A stretch of DNA of 64,000 nt from DASQFQ01 sp963805525 (GTDB lineage: Bacteria > Actinomycetota > Thermoleophilia > Solirubrobacterales > Solirubrobacteraceae): the NCBI GenBank assembly GCA_963805525.1, contig CAWDUT010000007.1, forward strand, positions 310,001 to 374,000. Direction: 5' to 3'. A model generated the notes under the pieces. The model had not been told where the DNA came from. It was given only the letters and a program-made list of their open reading frames with translations, and did not search any database. Shown piece after piece: positions 1 to 8,301 of this stretch. Both the position numbers and the translations under genes were made by a program. Numbering within the stretch: the stretch's first letter is position 1; every line of letters starts with the position of its first letter.

Positions 1-294
1 TCGGGGGGCAACCAGCAGAAGGTCGTGATGGCGCGGTGGCTGGCGACCGGGCCGAAGGTGCTGCTGCTCAACGACCCGACGCGCGGGGTCGACATCAACG
101 CGAAGCGCGACCTCTACGCCCTGCTGCTGGACCTCGCCGCGGAGGGGATGGCGATCGTCATGCTCTCGACCGAGGTCGACGAGCACGTCGAGCTGATGGA
201 TCGCGTGCTGGTCTTCCGCGAGGGCGGGATCGCCGCCGAGCTGCCGCGCGCGCAGCTCTCTCGCCGCGAGATCGTAGGAGCCTTCTTTGGCTGA
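1..294 (+). CDS. Sugar-type ABC importer ATPase, C-terminal part (5' end outside window)
   Basis: The reading frame is open from base 1 and ends at TGA 292-294, giving about 97 C-terminal residues of an ATP-binding subunit. It starts inside the ABC signature loop (SGGNQQKV), followed by a Walker B-like stretch LLLNDPTRGVD and the switch region STEVDE. The TRGVD sequence and NQQKV loop are typical of CUT2 (ribose/xylose-type) ATPases. The usual Asp-Glu of Walker B reads Asn-Asp here, so this may be a weakly hydrolytic second nucleotide domain. The next gene, a permease, starts eight bases before this stop, so the two are translationally coupled. It would energise uptake through the two permeases that follow. 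Confidence 0.9.
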   Translation, partial: SGGNQQKVVMARWLATGPKVLLLNDPTRGVDINAKRDLYALLLDLAAEGMAIVMLSTEVDEHVELMDRVLVFREGGIAAELPRAQLSRREIVGAFFG

Positions 295-1249
295 GCGGCT
301 CCGCACGCACACGTGGCTCTTCGCCGCGGGCCTCGCGCTCGTCCTGCTGATCGCGAACGTGGCGGCTGAGCCGACCTTCGGCGAGCCGGGCAACTGGCCC
401 GCCCTGCTGGCTGCGCTGGCGCCGTTCGCGATCGTCGCGATGGCCTCGACGCCGGCGATCCTCTCCGGCGGCGGCGGCCTCGACATCTCGATCGGGCCGG
501 TCGCCGTGCTCGCCAACGTCGTCCTGATCGAGTGGCTGCTCGGCCACGGTGCCGTGGGGAGTGCCTGGCTGGCGATCCCGATCGTGGTCCTGCTCGGCGC
601 TGCCATCGGCGCTCTCAACGGCGTCCTGGTGGCCGTCTTCCGCTACCAGTCGGTCATCGCCACGCTGTGCACGTTCTTCGTGCTGGCCGGCGTGATCGCC
701 AAGATCGCGCCCGCTCCGAAGACCGCGCCGGCCGGCACGTGGCTCACCGGCCTCGGCGACATGGTCGGGCCGGTCCCCGGCGGGCTCCTGCTCGTCGCCG
801 CCCCGCTGGTCGTCTGGTGGCTGCTGTCGCGGACGGCGTTCCACCGCAACCTGTACGCCGTCGGCGGCAACGACGCGACCGCCTTCAGCGCCGGCATCGA
901 CGTCACCGCCGTGCGGGTGCTCACCTACAGTCTCGGCGGAGCCTTCGCCGCCGTCGGCGGCGTCGCGCTGACCGCCCTCGTGAGCTCGACGCAGGCGTCC
1001 GGATTCGCGCAGTACACGCTGATCGCGCTGGCCGCGGTCGCGCTGGGCGGGACGCAGCTCGGCGGCGGCCGGGGCGGGCTCGTGGCCTCACTGCTCGGCG
1101 CCTGCTGCATCTACTTCATGCAGACGCTATTGGGCGCGCTCGAGGTGTCCAGCGCCTGGCTCAACTTCGTCTACGGCTGCCTGCTCGTGGCCGGCGTGGT
1201 CGTCGGCGCGAAGCTGCTCACGCTGCGGCCGCGGGGGGCGACGGCATGA
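287..1249 (+). CDS. CUT2-family ABC transporter permease (first of two)
   Basis: This 320-residue hydrophobic protein has about eight to ten membrane segments and the RbsC-type signature LSGGGGLDISIGPVAVLANV near residues 60-80, where CUT2 permeases carry a conserved GGIDLSVG-like loop. It should form half of the membrane channel for a sugar or other small polar substrate. The start is TTG at 287, overlapping the end of the ATPase gene; no better in-frame start lies nearby. It ends in an ATGA overlap with the second permease. The family is clear; the substrate cannot be read from sequence. Confidence 0.9.
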   Translation: MAERLRTHTWLFAAGLALVLLIANVAAEPTFGEPGNWPALLAALAPFAIVAMASTPAILSGGGGLDISIGPVAVLANVVLIEWLLGHGAVGSAWLAIPIVVLLGAAIGALNGVLVAVFRYQSVIATLCTFFVLAGVIAKIAPAPKTAPAGTWLTGLGDMVGPVPGGLLLVAAPLVVWWLLSRTAFHRNLYAVGGNDATAFSAGIDVTAVRVLTYSLGGAFAAVGGVALTALVSSTQASGFAQYTLIALAAVALGGTQLGGGRGGLVASLLGACCIYFMQTLLGALEVSSAWLNFVYGCLLVAGVVVGAKLLTLRPRGATA

Positions 1250-2208
1250 GCCAGGCACTCGCCCTCCAGCGCCGCGCACCAGTACTCCAGCTGCTCGCGC
1301 TGGTGGCGCTGTTCCTCTACGGCGCGGCCACCATCGACGGCTTCAGCAGCGAAATCACCGTCGACTCGATGCTGGTCCTCGCCGCGCTGCTCGGGATCGC
1401 CGCGCTCGGGCAGACGCTCGTCCTGATCCTGGGCGGCATCGATTTCTCGGTGCCGGGGCACATCGCCATGGGCGCCATCGTCGTCAGCGAGCTCTACGGC
1501 GCGCGCCACTGGAGCGCGCCGCTGGCGATCGCGCTGGTGGCCGTCGCGGCCGGCGTCCTCGGCGCGGCCACCGGCTGGATCTGTCACCGCTGGCGCATCC
1601 AGCCGCTGATCGTCACGCTGGGCATCGGCGCGATCAGCGCGGGTGCCGCGATCGCCTGGACGCAAGGGCACCTGACGGGCGCCGCTCCGCCCTTTCTGAC
1701 GACGCTCACGACCGCGACCGGCACCACGTTCGGCCTCGCCGTGCCGCCGGTCGTCGCGCTGTGGGCGCTGGCCGCTCTCGTCGTCGCCGTGTTGCTGCAC
1801 CGCACGACGCCGGGTCGGCGGCTCTATGCGACGGGCGCGAATCCACGGGCCGCGGCGCTGGCCCGCATCGACACGAAGCGGGTGTGGGTGGTCGTCTTCG
1901 CGTTCAGCGCTTGCCTGTCGGCGCTCACCGGCTGCCTGCTGGCCGGCTTCGCCGGCGCCGACCAGACGGTCGGCGACCCCTACCTCTTCACCACGCTCAC
2001 CGCGGTGATCGTCGGCGGCACGACGTTCATGGGCGCCCGCGGCGACTACACGCACACGGTCGTGGGCGCGCTGATCCTCACCGTGCTCACGACCATCCTC
2101 GTCGGCAAGGGCTACGGCCAGGCCGACCAGCAGATCGTCTTCGGCGTCCTCATCCTGCTCGTCGTGGCCGGTTACGGCCGCGAGCGACGGTTGCGGGATC
2201 GCGTCTGA
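1246..2208 (+). CDS. CUT2-family ABC transporter permease (second of two)
   Basis: The gene encodes 320 residues, strongly hydrophobic, with the loop LILGGIDFSVPGHIAMGAI around residues 62-80 that matches the RbsC family, and a late GGTTFMGARGDYTHTVVGA segment. It pairs with the preceding permease, so the channel is a heterodimer. ATG 1246 overlaps the upstream TGA (ATGA). The frame is open far upstream of this ATG, but that stretch lies out of frame inside the first permease and is a GC-rich shadow. Substrate is unknown; the adjacent catabolic cluster makes an aromatic-acid or sugar-like substrate possible (inference). Confidence 0.9.
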   Translation: MSQALALQRRAPVLQLLALVALFLYGAATIDGFSSEITVDSMLVLAALLGIAALGQTLVLILGGIDFSVPGHIAMGAIVVSELYGARHWSAPLAIALVAVAAGVLGAATGWICHRWRIQPLIVTLGIGAISAGAAIAWTQGHLTGAAPPFLTTLTTATGTTFGLAVPPVVALWALAALVVAVLLHRTTPGRRLYATGANPRAAALARIDTKRVWVVVFAFSACLSALTGCLLAGFAGADQTVGDPYLFTTLTAVIVGGTTFMGARGDYTHTVVGALILTVLTTILVGKGYGQADQQIVFGVLILLVVAGYGRERRLRDRV

Positions 2209-2235
2209 AGGTCCAACCACCAAGGAGGGAAAGCA

Positions 2236-2637
2236 GTGCGCATCCGTACCCGTCTCATCGCCACCGTCGTCGGCGTCGCCGTTCTCGGCATCAGCACCGG
2301 CGCTCAAGCGGCGTCATCGCACAAGGTCAGCATGCTCGGCAAGGGCGGCCAGACCGGCATCAATCTCCATTCGACCTACAAGGGCAAGCCGTTCGGCACC
2401 TGCAAGATGACCGGCAAGCTGGTCATCCCCGACACCCAGCAGACCTGGAAGTGCAAGGGCGGCTCGTTCAAGCTCGTCGGCCACGGCACGACCGGCGCGG
2501 CCAACGACGCCAAGGGGACCTGGAAGATCAAGAAGGGCTCCGGCAAGGGCAAGTACAAGGGCATCTCCGGCAAGGGCACGTTCAGCGGCAAGCTCTCGAC
2601 CGGCACCTTCCGCTACAAGGGCAAGGCCCGCTGGTAG
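2236..2637 (+). CDS. Small exported basic protein, barrel-like
   Basis: The product is 133 residues: an N-terminal signal peptide ending near AQAA (residues 20-26), then a short Gly/Lys-rich domain rich in beta-strand-like GTW/KGKYKG motifs and two Cys (in GTCKM and WKCKG) that could form a disulfide. GTG 2236 is preceded by a strong AAGGAGG ribosome site at 2222-2228. The alternating GxGxY/F strands resemble small eight-stranded barrel proteins of the dirigent/AOC type, but I cannot name the family. It sits between the permeases and the binding protein, so it may be part of the same transporter operon or an independent secreted factor. Confidence 0.75.
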   Translation: MRIRTRLIATVVGVAVLGISTGAQAASSHKVSMLGKGGQTGINLHSTYKGKPFGTCKMTGKLVIPDTQQTWKCKGGSFKLVGHGTTGAANDAKGTWKIKKGSGKGKYKGISGKGTFSGKLSTGTFRYKGKARW

Positions 2638-2646
2638 ACGCGACGT

Positions 2647-2675
2647 CGCGCCGGGCGCCCATGGCGCCCGGCGCG
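2647..2675. terminator. Perfect GC hairpin between exported protein and binding protein
   Basis: CGCGCCGGGCGCC and its exact complement form a 13-bp stem with a three-base loop (CAT at 2660-2662). No U-tract follows, so it is more likely an attenuator or mRNA-processing and stability element inside the transporter operon than a full terminator. It would allow different levels of the binding protein and the channel subunits. Confidence 0.6.
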
Positions 2676-2707
2676 CCGAGCGGACCTCGATCGACGAAGG
2701 GACCCTG

Positions 2708-3988
2708 ATGAGGAACGTACGGATCGCGTCCGTGCTCGTCGCGTCCGCGCTGGCGGCGGCCGGCTGCGGCGGCAGTGGCGGCAGCGGCGGCGGGACGGCC
2801 GCGGCGGGCGGCGCCAAGATCCCTGCCTACGCAGAGAACTTCACACCGCCGGCCTCCGGCTGCGGCAGCTTCACGGCGAAGGCGCCCGCCGACCCCGACG
2901 GCGTGATCGCGGCGCTCGATCAACAGCACCAGGACGCCCTCGGCGGGTACGCCGACTTCCCGGGATCGACGGTCAAGGTCCTCAAGAGCCGGTGGGCGAA
3001 CTGGAAGCCCACGCATCCCGGTCCCTACACCGTCGCCGTCTCCTGGGGCCAGTTGGTCAGCGACTTCCAGGTCCAGCTCGTCGACCACCTCAAGCAGGAC
3101 CTCGCCGACACGAAGGACGTGGGGGAGGTCGAGGTCCGCACCACGGGCAGCAACCTTGACATCGCGCAGCAGCTGCAGCAGTACAACGGCCTGGTCCAGA
3201 AGAAGCCGGACCTGATCATCCTCGAGACACCGTCGCCGGACTCGTTCAACGGACCGGTCCAGAAGGCGGCCGACCAGGGCATCCCGACCGTCACGCTGCT
3301 GAGCCCGGTGCCCGTCGACGGCGCGGTCAACGTCGACGGCAACAACTACCTCGCCGCGGCCGAGGGTGCGTCGTACCTCACGAAGGTGCTGGGCGGCAAG
3401 GGCAACGTGCTCGCCGTCCGCGCGCTGGCGACGGCTCCCGTCGACAGCCAGGTCAACACGGGCTGGAGGCGCGTGATCGAGAGCTGCCCCGGCATGAAGG
3501 TGGCCGGCGAGGCGTTCGGTGCCTTCACCGAGGCCGCGGCCAAGTCCGAGACGCTCAAGTACCTGGGCACGCATCCCGGCAAGCTCGACGGGGTGGCAAT
3601 CATGCCCGGCGAGGCCGTCGGCGTCCTCCAGGCCTTCAGGCAGACCGGACGGCCGGTGCCGCCGGCGGCTGAGGTCGGCATGGACAAGGGGTTCTTCGGC
3701 TACTGGCAGCAGAACCAGGCCAGCTACCACGCCTCGTCGACGTCGCTGCCGCCGGTGCCCGCCGCCCGGGCCCTCGCCGAGGTGACGGGCCGGATGCTCG
3801 CCGGGCAGGGGGTGAAGCTCAACACGCTCGTCGGCAAGGTGCCGGTCGTCAACGACGCCACGCTGGCGGACTGGGCGGATCCGAAGTGGACCCCTACGAC
3901 GCCCGGCACCGTCTCGGGCAAGGACGACGACTTCCTGCCCTCGAAGGAACTCGACGGGTTCTTCGCGAACCCGGCGCCGCTGGAATAG
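2708..3988 (+). CDS. Lipoprotein substrate-binding protein of the ABC importer
   Basis: The 426-residue protein starts with a lipoprotein signal (lipobox LAAAGC, Cys at residue 20) and a Gly/Ser linker. Residues from about 100 onward follow the periplasmic-binding-protein type I fold used by CUT2 systems: a first strand with YTVAVSWG, a PDLIILETPS strand, then DQGIPTVTLLSPVP and a DGVAIMPGE strand before the C-terminal lobe. It would capture the substrate outside the membrane and hand it to the permeases. ATG 2708 has GAAGGG upstream. Its stop lies four bases from the convergent stop of the cupin gene, marking the end of the transporter operon. Confidence 0.88.
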   Translation: MRNVRIASVLVASALAAAGCGGSGGSGGGTAAAGGAKIPAYAENFTPPASGCGSFTAKAPADPDGVIAALDQQHQDALGGYADFPGSTVKVLKSRWANWKPTHPGPYTVAVSWGQLVSDFQVQLVDHLKQDLADTKDVGEVEVRTTGSNLDIAQQLQQYNGLVQKKPDLIILETPSPDSFNGPVQKAADQGIPTVTLLSPVPVDGAVNVDGNNYLAAAEGASYLTKVLGGKGNVLAVRALATAPVDSQVNTGWRRVIESCPGMKVAGEAFGAFTEAAAKSETLKYLGTHPGKLDGVAIMPGEAVGVLQAFRQTGRPVPPAAEVGMDKGFFGYWQQNQASYHASSTSLPPVPAARALAEVTGRMLAGQGVKLNTLVGKVPVVNDATLADWADPKWTPTTPGTVSGKDDDFLPSKELDGFFANPAPLE

Positions 3989-3992
3989 CCGC

Positions 3993-4493
3993 TCAGTCGA
4001 GCGGCCGGTCGTAGAGCTGCGGGGCGCCGATGGCGGCCCGCAGCTCGTCCGTGAAGGCGCCGTCGACGAGCACGAAGACGACGCGCACGACCTGCTTGCT
4101 GCGGTTCTCCCACGCGTGATCGGTGCCGCGCTGGACGACCACGTCGCCCGGGCCGAGCCGGGTCTCGGAGCCGTCGTCGAGGATGAGCCACAACTCGCCC
4201 TCGAGCACGATTCCGTAGTCGATCGACTGCGTGCGGTGCATGGGGGAGCGCTCGCCCGGCTTGATCTCCGTGATGCGGACGATGGTGCCGTTCCGGTCCG
4301 GCGGCGTGACCAGCGGGCGGTCCGTCGGCTCCGGCTCGGTCGCGGCGACCGGACCCGGTGTCGCGCGCGTACTCCACAGCTCGTGGAACACGGCGGAGCC
4401 GACGTCGTGCGAGCGCGGCGCCGGCCCGTCCGAGACCACGACCGAGCGCCCGGCCGCGTCGTGCCCGGTGACGACCCGGCGCGGCGCGGCCAC
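3993..4493 (-). CDS. Cupin-domain protein
   Basis: The 166-residue protein carries a single cupin barrel: motif 1 around GERSPMHRTQSIDYGIVLEGE and motif 2 around GPGDVVVQRGTDHAWENRS, with His residues suited to bind a metal. Small cupins next to ring-cleaving enzymes are often sensors, isomerases or auxiliary oxygenases; no specific reaction can be assigned. GTG 4493 follows the upstream dioxygenase stop by one base and uses the GAGGAG in its last codons as ribosome site, so the two genes form one operon read leftward from the promoter near 5.5 kb. Confidence 0.85.
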   Translation of the reverse strand: MAAPRRVVTGHDAAGRSVVVSDGPAPRSHDVGSAVFHELWSTRATPGPVAATEPEPTDRPLVTPPDRNGTIVRITEIKPGERSPMHRTQSIDYGIVLEGELWLILDDGSETRLGPGDVVVQRGTDHAWENRSKQVVRVVFVLVDGAFTDELRAAIGAPQLYDRPLD

Positions 4494-4494
4494 G

Positions 4495-5481
4495 CTACTC
4501 CTCGCCGAACTGCCCGATCGCCGTGAAGTGCTCGCGCGGGACCTCGAGGGCGGGGAAGGACTCCATCATCGAGTCCGGCATGAGGACGTTGCGGAAGTAG
4601 GACGTCGGGCCCTCGTGGGGGAGGTGCTCCGGCGGCACCCAGTCCGGCTGGTAGTTCTGCCAACCGCCCGAGTTGATCTCGATCCGCAGCCCACCCGGCT
4701 CGCGCACGTACAGGTAGGTGATCTCGTCCATCCCGTGGATGCCGGGGCCGAACTCGATCGCGGTGTCTGCGCCGAGGAAGATGTCGGCGGCCCGCTCGAC
4801 GTCGAGCCGCTGGTCGACGCGGAAGGCGACGTGGTTGACGCGACCTCGGCCGAATGGCGCGTCGGGCACGAGCGCCAGGTCGTGCGTGGAGCGGATGGCC
4901 GTCGAGGTGAGCGTGGAGAACATCGGCACGCCGGGCTCCGGGCAGATCGACCCGGTGTGACGGAAGCCGAGCGTGTTGCGGTACCAGGCGATCTCGTCCT
5001 TGAGCGCCGGCGCGTTGATCGTCACGTGATCGATGTAGCGTGCGGCCGCGCCGCGGCCGGTGTAGCGCTGGGGACGCAGGCGCATGTCGGTCTGGAGCTC
5101 GGGCGGCGCCTCGTAGAGCTCGGTCTCCCAGAACACCTCGTTCACGTGACCCATCGGCGCGCGGAAGCGGAACGAGCGGCCGTGTCCGACCGAGTCATCC
5201 AACCAGCCCTCGGCGAGCTCGGAGTCGATCCGCTGCGCGATCGTGTCCACGTCCTCCGGCCCGTAGGTCCGCCAGCCGATGTGGGCGAGCGCGGGCGCGG
5301 GGCCCTCGGTGACGATCAGGCTCGAGTGCAGCCACTCGCCCCAGCCGCGCAGGTAGGCGGACTGGCCTTCCTGCGTGGTCTGCTCGAGGCCGAGGACATC
5401 CACGAACCAGCGCACGGACTCCTCGGGCTTCGGGCTCGTGATCTCGACGTGCGCCAGCTGGGACAGCAGGACCTCGGACAT
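4495..5481 (-). CDS. Extradiol (catechol 2,3-dioxygenase-like) ring-cleavage enzyme, VOC superfamily
   Basis: The protein has 328 residues and two VOC (glyoxalase-fold) modules, the layout of type I extradiol dioxygenases. The expected Fe(II) ligands are visible in the C-terminal module: His152 (in YIDHVTI), His217 (in VNHVAF) and Glu268 (in LRIEIN). It would open a catecholic ring next to the two hydroxyls using O2. The N-terminal module starts with LAHVEI. ATG 5481 has a GGAGGAG ribosome site. A promoter and palindrome lie immediately upstream. Together with the FAH-family hydrolases it forms the ring-cleavage core of the cluster. Confidence 0.9.
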   Translation of the reverse strand: MSEVLLSQLAHVEITSPKPEESVRWFVDVLGLEQTTQEGQSAYLRGWGEWLHSSLIVTEGPAPALAHIGWRTYGPEDVDTIAQRIDSELAEGWLDDSVGHGRSFRFRAPMGHVNEVFWETELYEAPPELQTDMRLRPQRYTGRGAAARYIDHVTINAPALKDEIAWYRNTLGFRHTGSICPEPGVPMFSTLTSTAIRSTHDLALVPDAPFGRGRVNHVAFRVDQRLDVERAADIFLGADTAIEFGPGIHGMDEITYLYVREPGGLRIEINSGGWQNYQPDWVPPEHLPHEGPTSYFRNVLMPDSMMESFPALEVPREHFTAIGQFGEE

Positions 5482-5495
5482 GGTCTCTCCTCCGC

Positions 5496-5549
5496 TATAC
5501 CGAATCCAGATTCGGGTTCTAGAATAGTGTCTCGCTCACCGTGACGCAA
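5496..5549 (-). promoter_or_regulatory. Promoter with downstream palindromic operator for the dioxygenase operon
   Basis: On the minus strand, TTGCGT (5549-5544) and TATTCT (5526-5521) are separated by 17 bases, a plausible sigma-70-type promoter. Directly downstream, 5519-5496 reads GAACCCGAA-N6-TTCGGTATA, an imperfect palindrome whose inner CCGAAT/ATTCGG arms are perfect. Its right-facing half TTCGGGTTC recurs exactly in the operator at 11028-11051. Position just after the -10 fits a repressor site. Confidence 0.6.
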
Positions 5550-6483
5550 CCTCCGGCGGGACGCAGCGATTGCGCTGCACGCCGAGACCGGTGATCGAGC
5601 CCTCCATGACGTCGCCGGGGACGAGCCAGCGCTTGCCGTGGTGCGCGGCGTTGCCGGCGGGCGAGCCGGTGAGCAGGAGGTCGCCGGGCTGCAGCTCGAC
5701 GACGCGCGACGCGTAGGCGACGAGCTCCTCGACGCCGTGGATGATGTCGTCGACGCCCTCGTCCTGCATGACCTCGCCGTTGACCTTGAGCTTGATGCGC
5801 AGCTGCCGGTAGTCCGGCACGAACTCACGCGGGACCACGTACGGTCCGGTCGGGAAGAACGTCGGCCGCATCTTGGTCATCAGGAAGTCGGTCATCGGGA
5901 AGCCGGGCCGGAACATGACGTCGCGCGTGCTGACGTCGTTGCAGATCGTGTAGCCGGCGACGCACTGCAATGCCTCCGATGCCGGGATGGATCGGCCGCC
6001 GCGGCCGAGCACGACCGCGAGCTCGAGCTCCCAGTCGTGCTCGTGGCCCGGTCCCCACAGGATCACGTCGTCTTCGGCGCCGCACAGCGCGCTGGGCAGC
6101 CCGGCGAACACGAACGGGTCCTCCCGGGCCCGCCGCGCGGAGATCTCGTCGGCCGCGGCGCGCAACTGCTCCTCGGGGCGCGGGTCGCCTTCACGCTTGA
6201 GGTGGGCGTAGGCCATCTGGCGCAGGTGCTGGAAGTAGTTCGCCCCGCCGCAGAGCACCTGCCCGGCGGGGGCCACGGGCGGTAGCGGGCGCAGCTCGGC
6301 GAGCGCGACGCCCTCGCCGGGCGGGGCCGCGGCGAGCGCCCGCAGGCGCTCGAGCGAGGCGTCCCAGTCAAGGAAGAGCGCCAGGGTCGTGGTATCCGGG
6401 CCGAGGTCGTAGACCCGCTCATCGACGACCAGTCCCGCGAACGCCTCGCCCTCGCCGCGCGCGAACGTGCCCAGCGCGAACAT
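5536..6483 (-). CDS. Fumarylacetoacetate hydrolase (FAH) family protein
   Basis: The gene encodes 315 residues with the FAH C-terminal fold: the metal-ligand region WELELAVVLGRGG, then AGYTICNDVSTRD and the late LQPGDLLLTGSPAG strand. FAH-family enzymes hydrolyse or decarboxylate the beta-diketone or oxo-acid products of ring cleavage. The N-terminal ~100 residues are a divergent extra domain. ATG 6483 overlaps the upstream paralogue's TGA by one base, so both are co-translated. Its 3' end reaches 5536, overlapping the -35 region of the dioxygenase promoter, so the two leftward operons are packed end to start. Confidence 0.88.
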   Translation of the reverse strand: MFALGTFARGEGEAFAGLVVDERVYDLGPDTTTLALFLDWDASLERLRALAAAPPGEGVALAELRPLPPVAPAGQVLCGGANYFQHLRQMAYAHLKREGDPRPEEQLRAAADEISARRAREDPFVFAGLPSALCGAEDDVILWGPGHEHDWELELAVVLGRGGRSIPASEALQCVAGYTICNDVSTRDVMFRPGFPMTDFLMTKMRPTFFPTGPYVVPREFVPDYRQLRIKLKVNGEVMQDEGVDDIIHGVEELVAYASRVVELQPGDLLLTGSPAGNAAHHGKRWLVPGDVMEGSITGLGVQRNRCVPPEVASR

Positions 6484-7418
6484 CAGGCGGTTGCGCGCGC
6501 CCGGGCGCCAGGCAGCGGCTCGAGCTCGGGGTGCGGCTCCCCGATGGTGTTGGTCAGCGTGCCGAGACCCTCGACCTCGAGACGGACCTCGTCGCCCGGC
6601 CTGAGCGGCGGCGGCTCCTTGCCCTGGTTACGGCCCCACAGCTCGAACAGGCAACCGCCGCCGCAGGTCCCGCTGGCGATGACGTCACCCGGCGCGATCC
6701 ACGCGCCGCGGGCGGCGAAGGCGACCAGCTCGGGAAAGCTCCACGCCATCGAGGCGAGCGTGTCGCCTCCCAGCTCGTGCCCGTTGACGAACGCGGTCAT
6801 GCGCAGGTTCAGCCGATCGCCCTGGCGGTAGGGCTCGAGCTCGTCGGGGGTCACGATCCAGGGGCCGAAGGTATTCGCGAAGTCCTTCGTCTTGTGGAAG
6901 CCGAACGGCATCTTCGCCTCGCGCGCCGCGATGTCGCGCTCCGACCAGTCGTTGAAGATCGTGTAGCCGCCGATGTGCGTCTCAGCGTCCTCCACGGACA
7001 GGTTGCGGCCGCGCCGGCAGACGATCGCCGCCACCTCGAGCTCGAGGTCGAGCCCCGTCGCGCCGGCGGGGGGCGTGATCACCTCGTCGGGACCGGTGGT
7101 CGCGTGCGGGTTGGAGAAGTAGAAGGCCGGCATCTCGTACCAGGTGGGGCTGATCCTGGCGTCGGGCCCGCCGATCGCCATCGACGCGCCTTCGCCGTGC
7201 TGCTCGAAGACCGAGTAGTCGCGCACGGAGGCGGGCTCGAGCGGCGCCAGGAGCCGGGCGTTCGCCACCGGCTCGCCGGCGGTCGCCGCCAGGCGGGCGC
7301 GCTCGTCGGGGGACGCGGCGAGGAGGTCGAGGACCGCGACGCCCGGCAGCGGCCGGAGGGTGTCGCCGTCGGCGATCGCGGTGACGGGTCCGTCCAGGTC
7401 GATACGCGCGATGCGCAT
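6483..7418 (-). CDS. Fumarylacetoacetate hydrolase family protein (second copy)
   Basis: The 311-residue protein has the FAH signature LDLELEVAAIVCRRG with its Glu-x-Glu metal ligands, GGYTIFNDWSERD, and the APGDVIASGTCGGGC loop near the end. It is clearly divergent from its downstream neighbour, so the pair probably handles different intermediates (for instance hydratase or decarboxylase versus hydrolase steps). ATG 7418 has an AGGAGGAG ribosome site. It is transcribed away from the cyclase gene, and the palindrome at 7461-7480 lies in the shared promoter region. Confidence 0.88.
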   Translation of the reverse strand: MRIARIDLDGPVTAIADGDTLRPLPGVAVLDLLAASPDERARLAATAGEPVANARLLAPLEPASVRDYSVFEQHGEGASMAIGGPDARISPTWYEMPAFYFSNPHATTGPDEVITPPAGATGLDLELEVAAIVCRRGRNLSVEDAETHIGGYTIFNDWSERDIAAREAKMPFGFHKTKDFANTFGPWIVTPDELEPYRQGDRLNLRMTAFVNGHELGGDTLASMAWSFPELVAFAARGAWIAPGDVIASGTCGGGCLFELWGRNQGKEPPPLRPGDEVRLEVEGLGTLTNTIGEPHPELEPLPGARARATA

Positions 7419-7438
7419 GTCTCCTCCTCAGCTTCGGT

Positions 7439-7480
7439 TTGCACACGTCCCGGGGGCGAGATTAGAATACAGACTCTAAT
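7439..7480 (+). promoter_or_regulatory. Promoter and type I palindromic operator between FAH operon and cyclase gene
   Basis: TTGCAC (7439-7444), 18 bases, TAGAAT (7463-7468) make a promoter for the rightward cyclase gene. The -10 is embedded in a 20-bp palindrome at 7461-7480, ATTAGA-N8-TCTAAT, closely similar to the palindrome at 9019-9038. A bound dimer would block this promoter and could also affect the leftward FAH operon. Confidence 0.65.
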
Positions 7481-7506
7481 TCATGTGTGAGGGGGAAGAG
7501 CGACCG

Positions 7507-8301
7507 ATGAACCTGCGCTTCGTGGACCTGAGCGTCCCGATCCAAGAGCCGAATCCGGGGGAGATCCGGGGCGGGATGGGCGCCATCCTCGCCGCCGAGA
7601 TCCAGTACCAGAGCCACACCGACACGCTCCCGGACTGCAAGGTCATGTTCGGTGCCGAGCCGGAGGACATGGACGGTGTCGGCATCGGCGCCGAGCGGCT
7701 CGCGCTCACCGCGCACGCGGGCACCCACGTCGATGCCCCGTGGCACTACTACCCGACCTCTGAGGGCCGGCCGGCGCGCACGATCGACCAGCTCGAGCTC
7801 GAGCACTTCTTCGCGCCCGGCGTCGTCGTCGACCTGCGGGGCCACGAGCCCGGAGAGCGGATCGAGCCCGACGAGCTCTCCGCCGCCGTCGAGCGCAGCG
7901 GCGCTCCGCTCAGCCCGGGCGAGATCGTGTGCTTGCGGTTCGGGCAGGACGAGCACTTCGGCACCGAGCGCTACTGGGACGACTACCCCGGCCTCGGTGC
8001 CGCGTCCACCCGCTGGCTGATCGAGCGCGGGATCAAGGTGATCGGGACGGATGCGCCCGGGCTGGATCGCGGCAATCCGTATGTCGCCCGCGACTTCGCG
8101 GCAACCGGCGACCGCTCGCTGCTGTGGGAGGCGCACCGCGTCGGGGTCGAGCACGAGTACTTCCAGATCGAGAAGCTGGCCAACCTCGGGACGCTCCCGG
8201 CGCGCGGCTTCTACGTCAGCTGCTTCCCCGTGAAGATCGCACGTGCGAGCGCAGGCTGGTGCCGGGCGGTGGCGATCCTCGGGCTCGACGGCGCCGCTTA
8301 G
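7507..8301 (+). CDS. Cyclase-family (kynurenine formamidase-like) metal hydrolase
   Basis: The protein is about 264 residues from ATG 7507. The diagnostic metal-binding motif HAGTHVDAPWHY (HxGTHxDxPxH pattern) is present near residue 70. This family hydrolyses amides or lactone-like bonds using Zn or Mn, as in kynurenine formamidase. An in-frame ATG at 7483 exists, but it abuts the palindrome and leaves no room for a leader; the GAGGGGGAAGAG stretch at 7489-7500 serves the 7507 start. The gene ends four bases inside the convergent SDR gene. In the cluster it may open a cyclic intermediate. Confidence 0.85.
   Translation: MNLRFVDLSVPIQEPNPGEIRGGMGAILAAEIQYQSHTDTLPDCKVMFGAEPEDMDGVGIGAERLALTAHAGTHVDAPWHYYPTSEGRPARTIDQLELEHFFAPGVVVDLRGHEPGERIEPDELSAAVERSGAPLSPGEIVCLRFGQDEHFGTERYWDDYPGLGAASTRWLIERGIKVIGTDAPGLDRGNPYVARDFAATGDRSLLWEAHRVGVEHEYFQIEKLANLGTLPARGFYVSCFPVKIARASAGWCRAVAILGLDGAA

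Noticed and set aside
2582..4663. Long minus-strand frame across the binding-protein gene
   Set aside because: It is antisense to a clear lipoprotein and reads through intergenic DNA; its composition is low-complexity Arg/Gly.
7483..7506. Upstream ATG start for the cyclase gene
   Set aside because: It begins two bases after the palindrome and would have no ribosome site; ATG 7507 has a good one.
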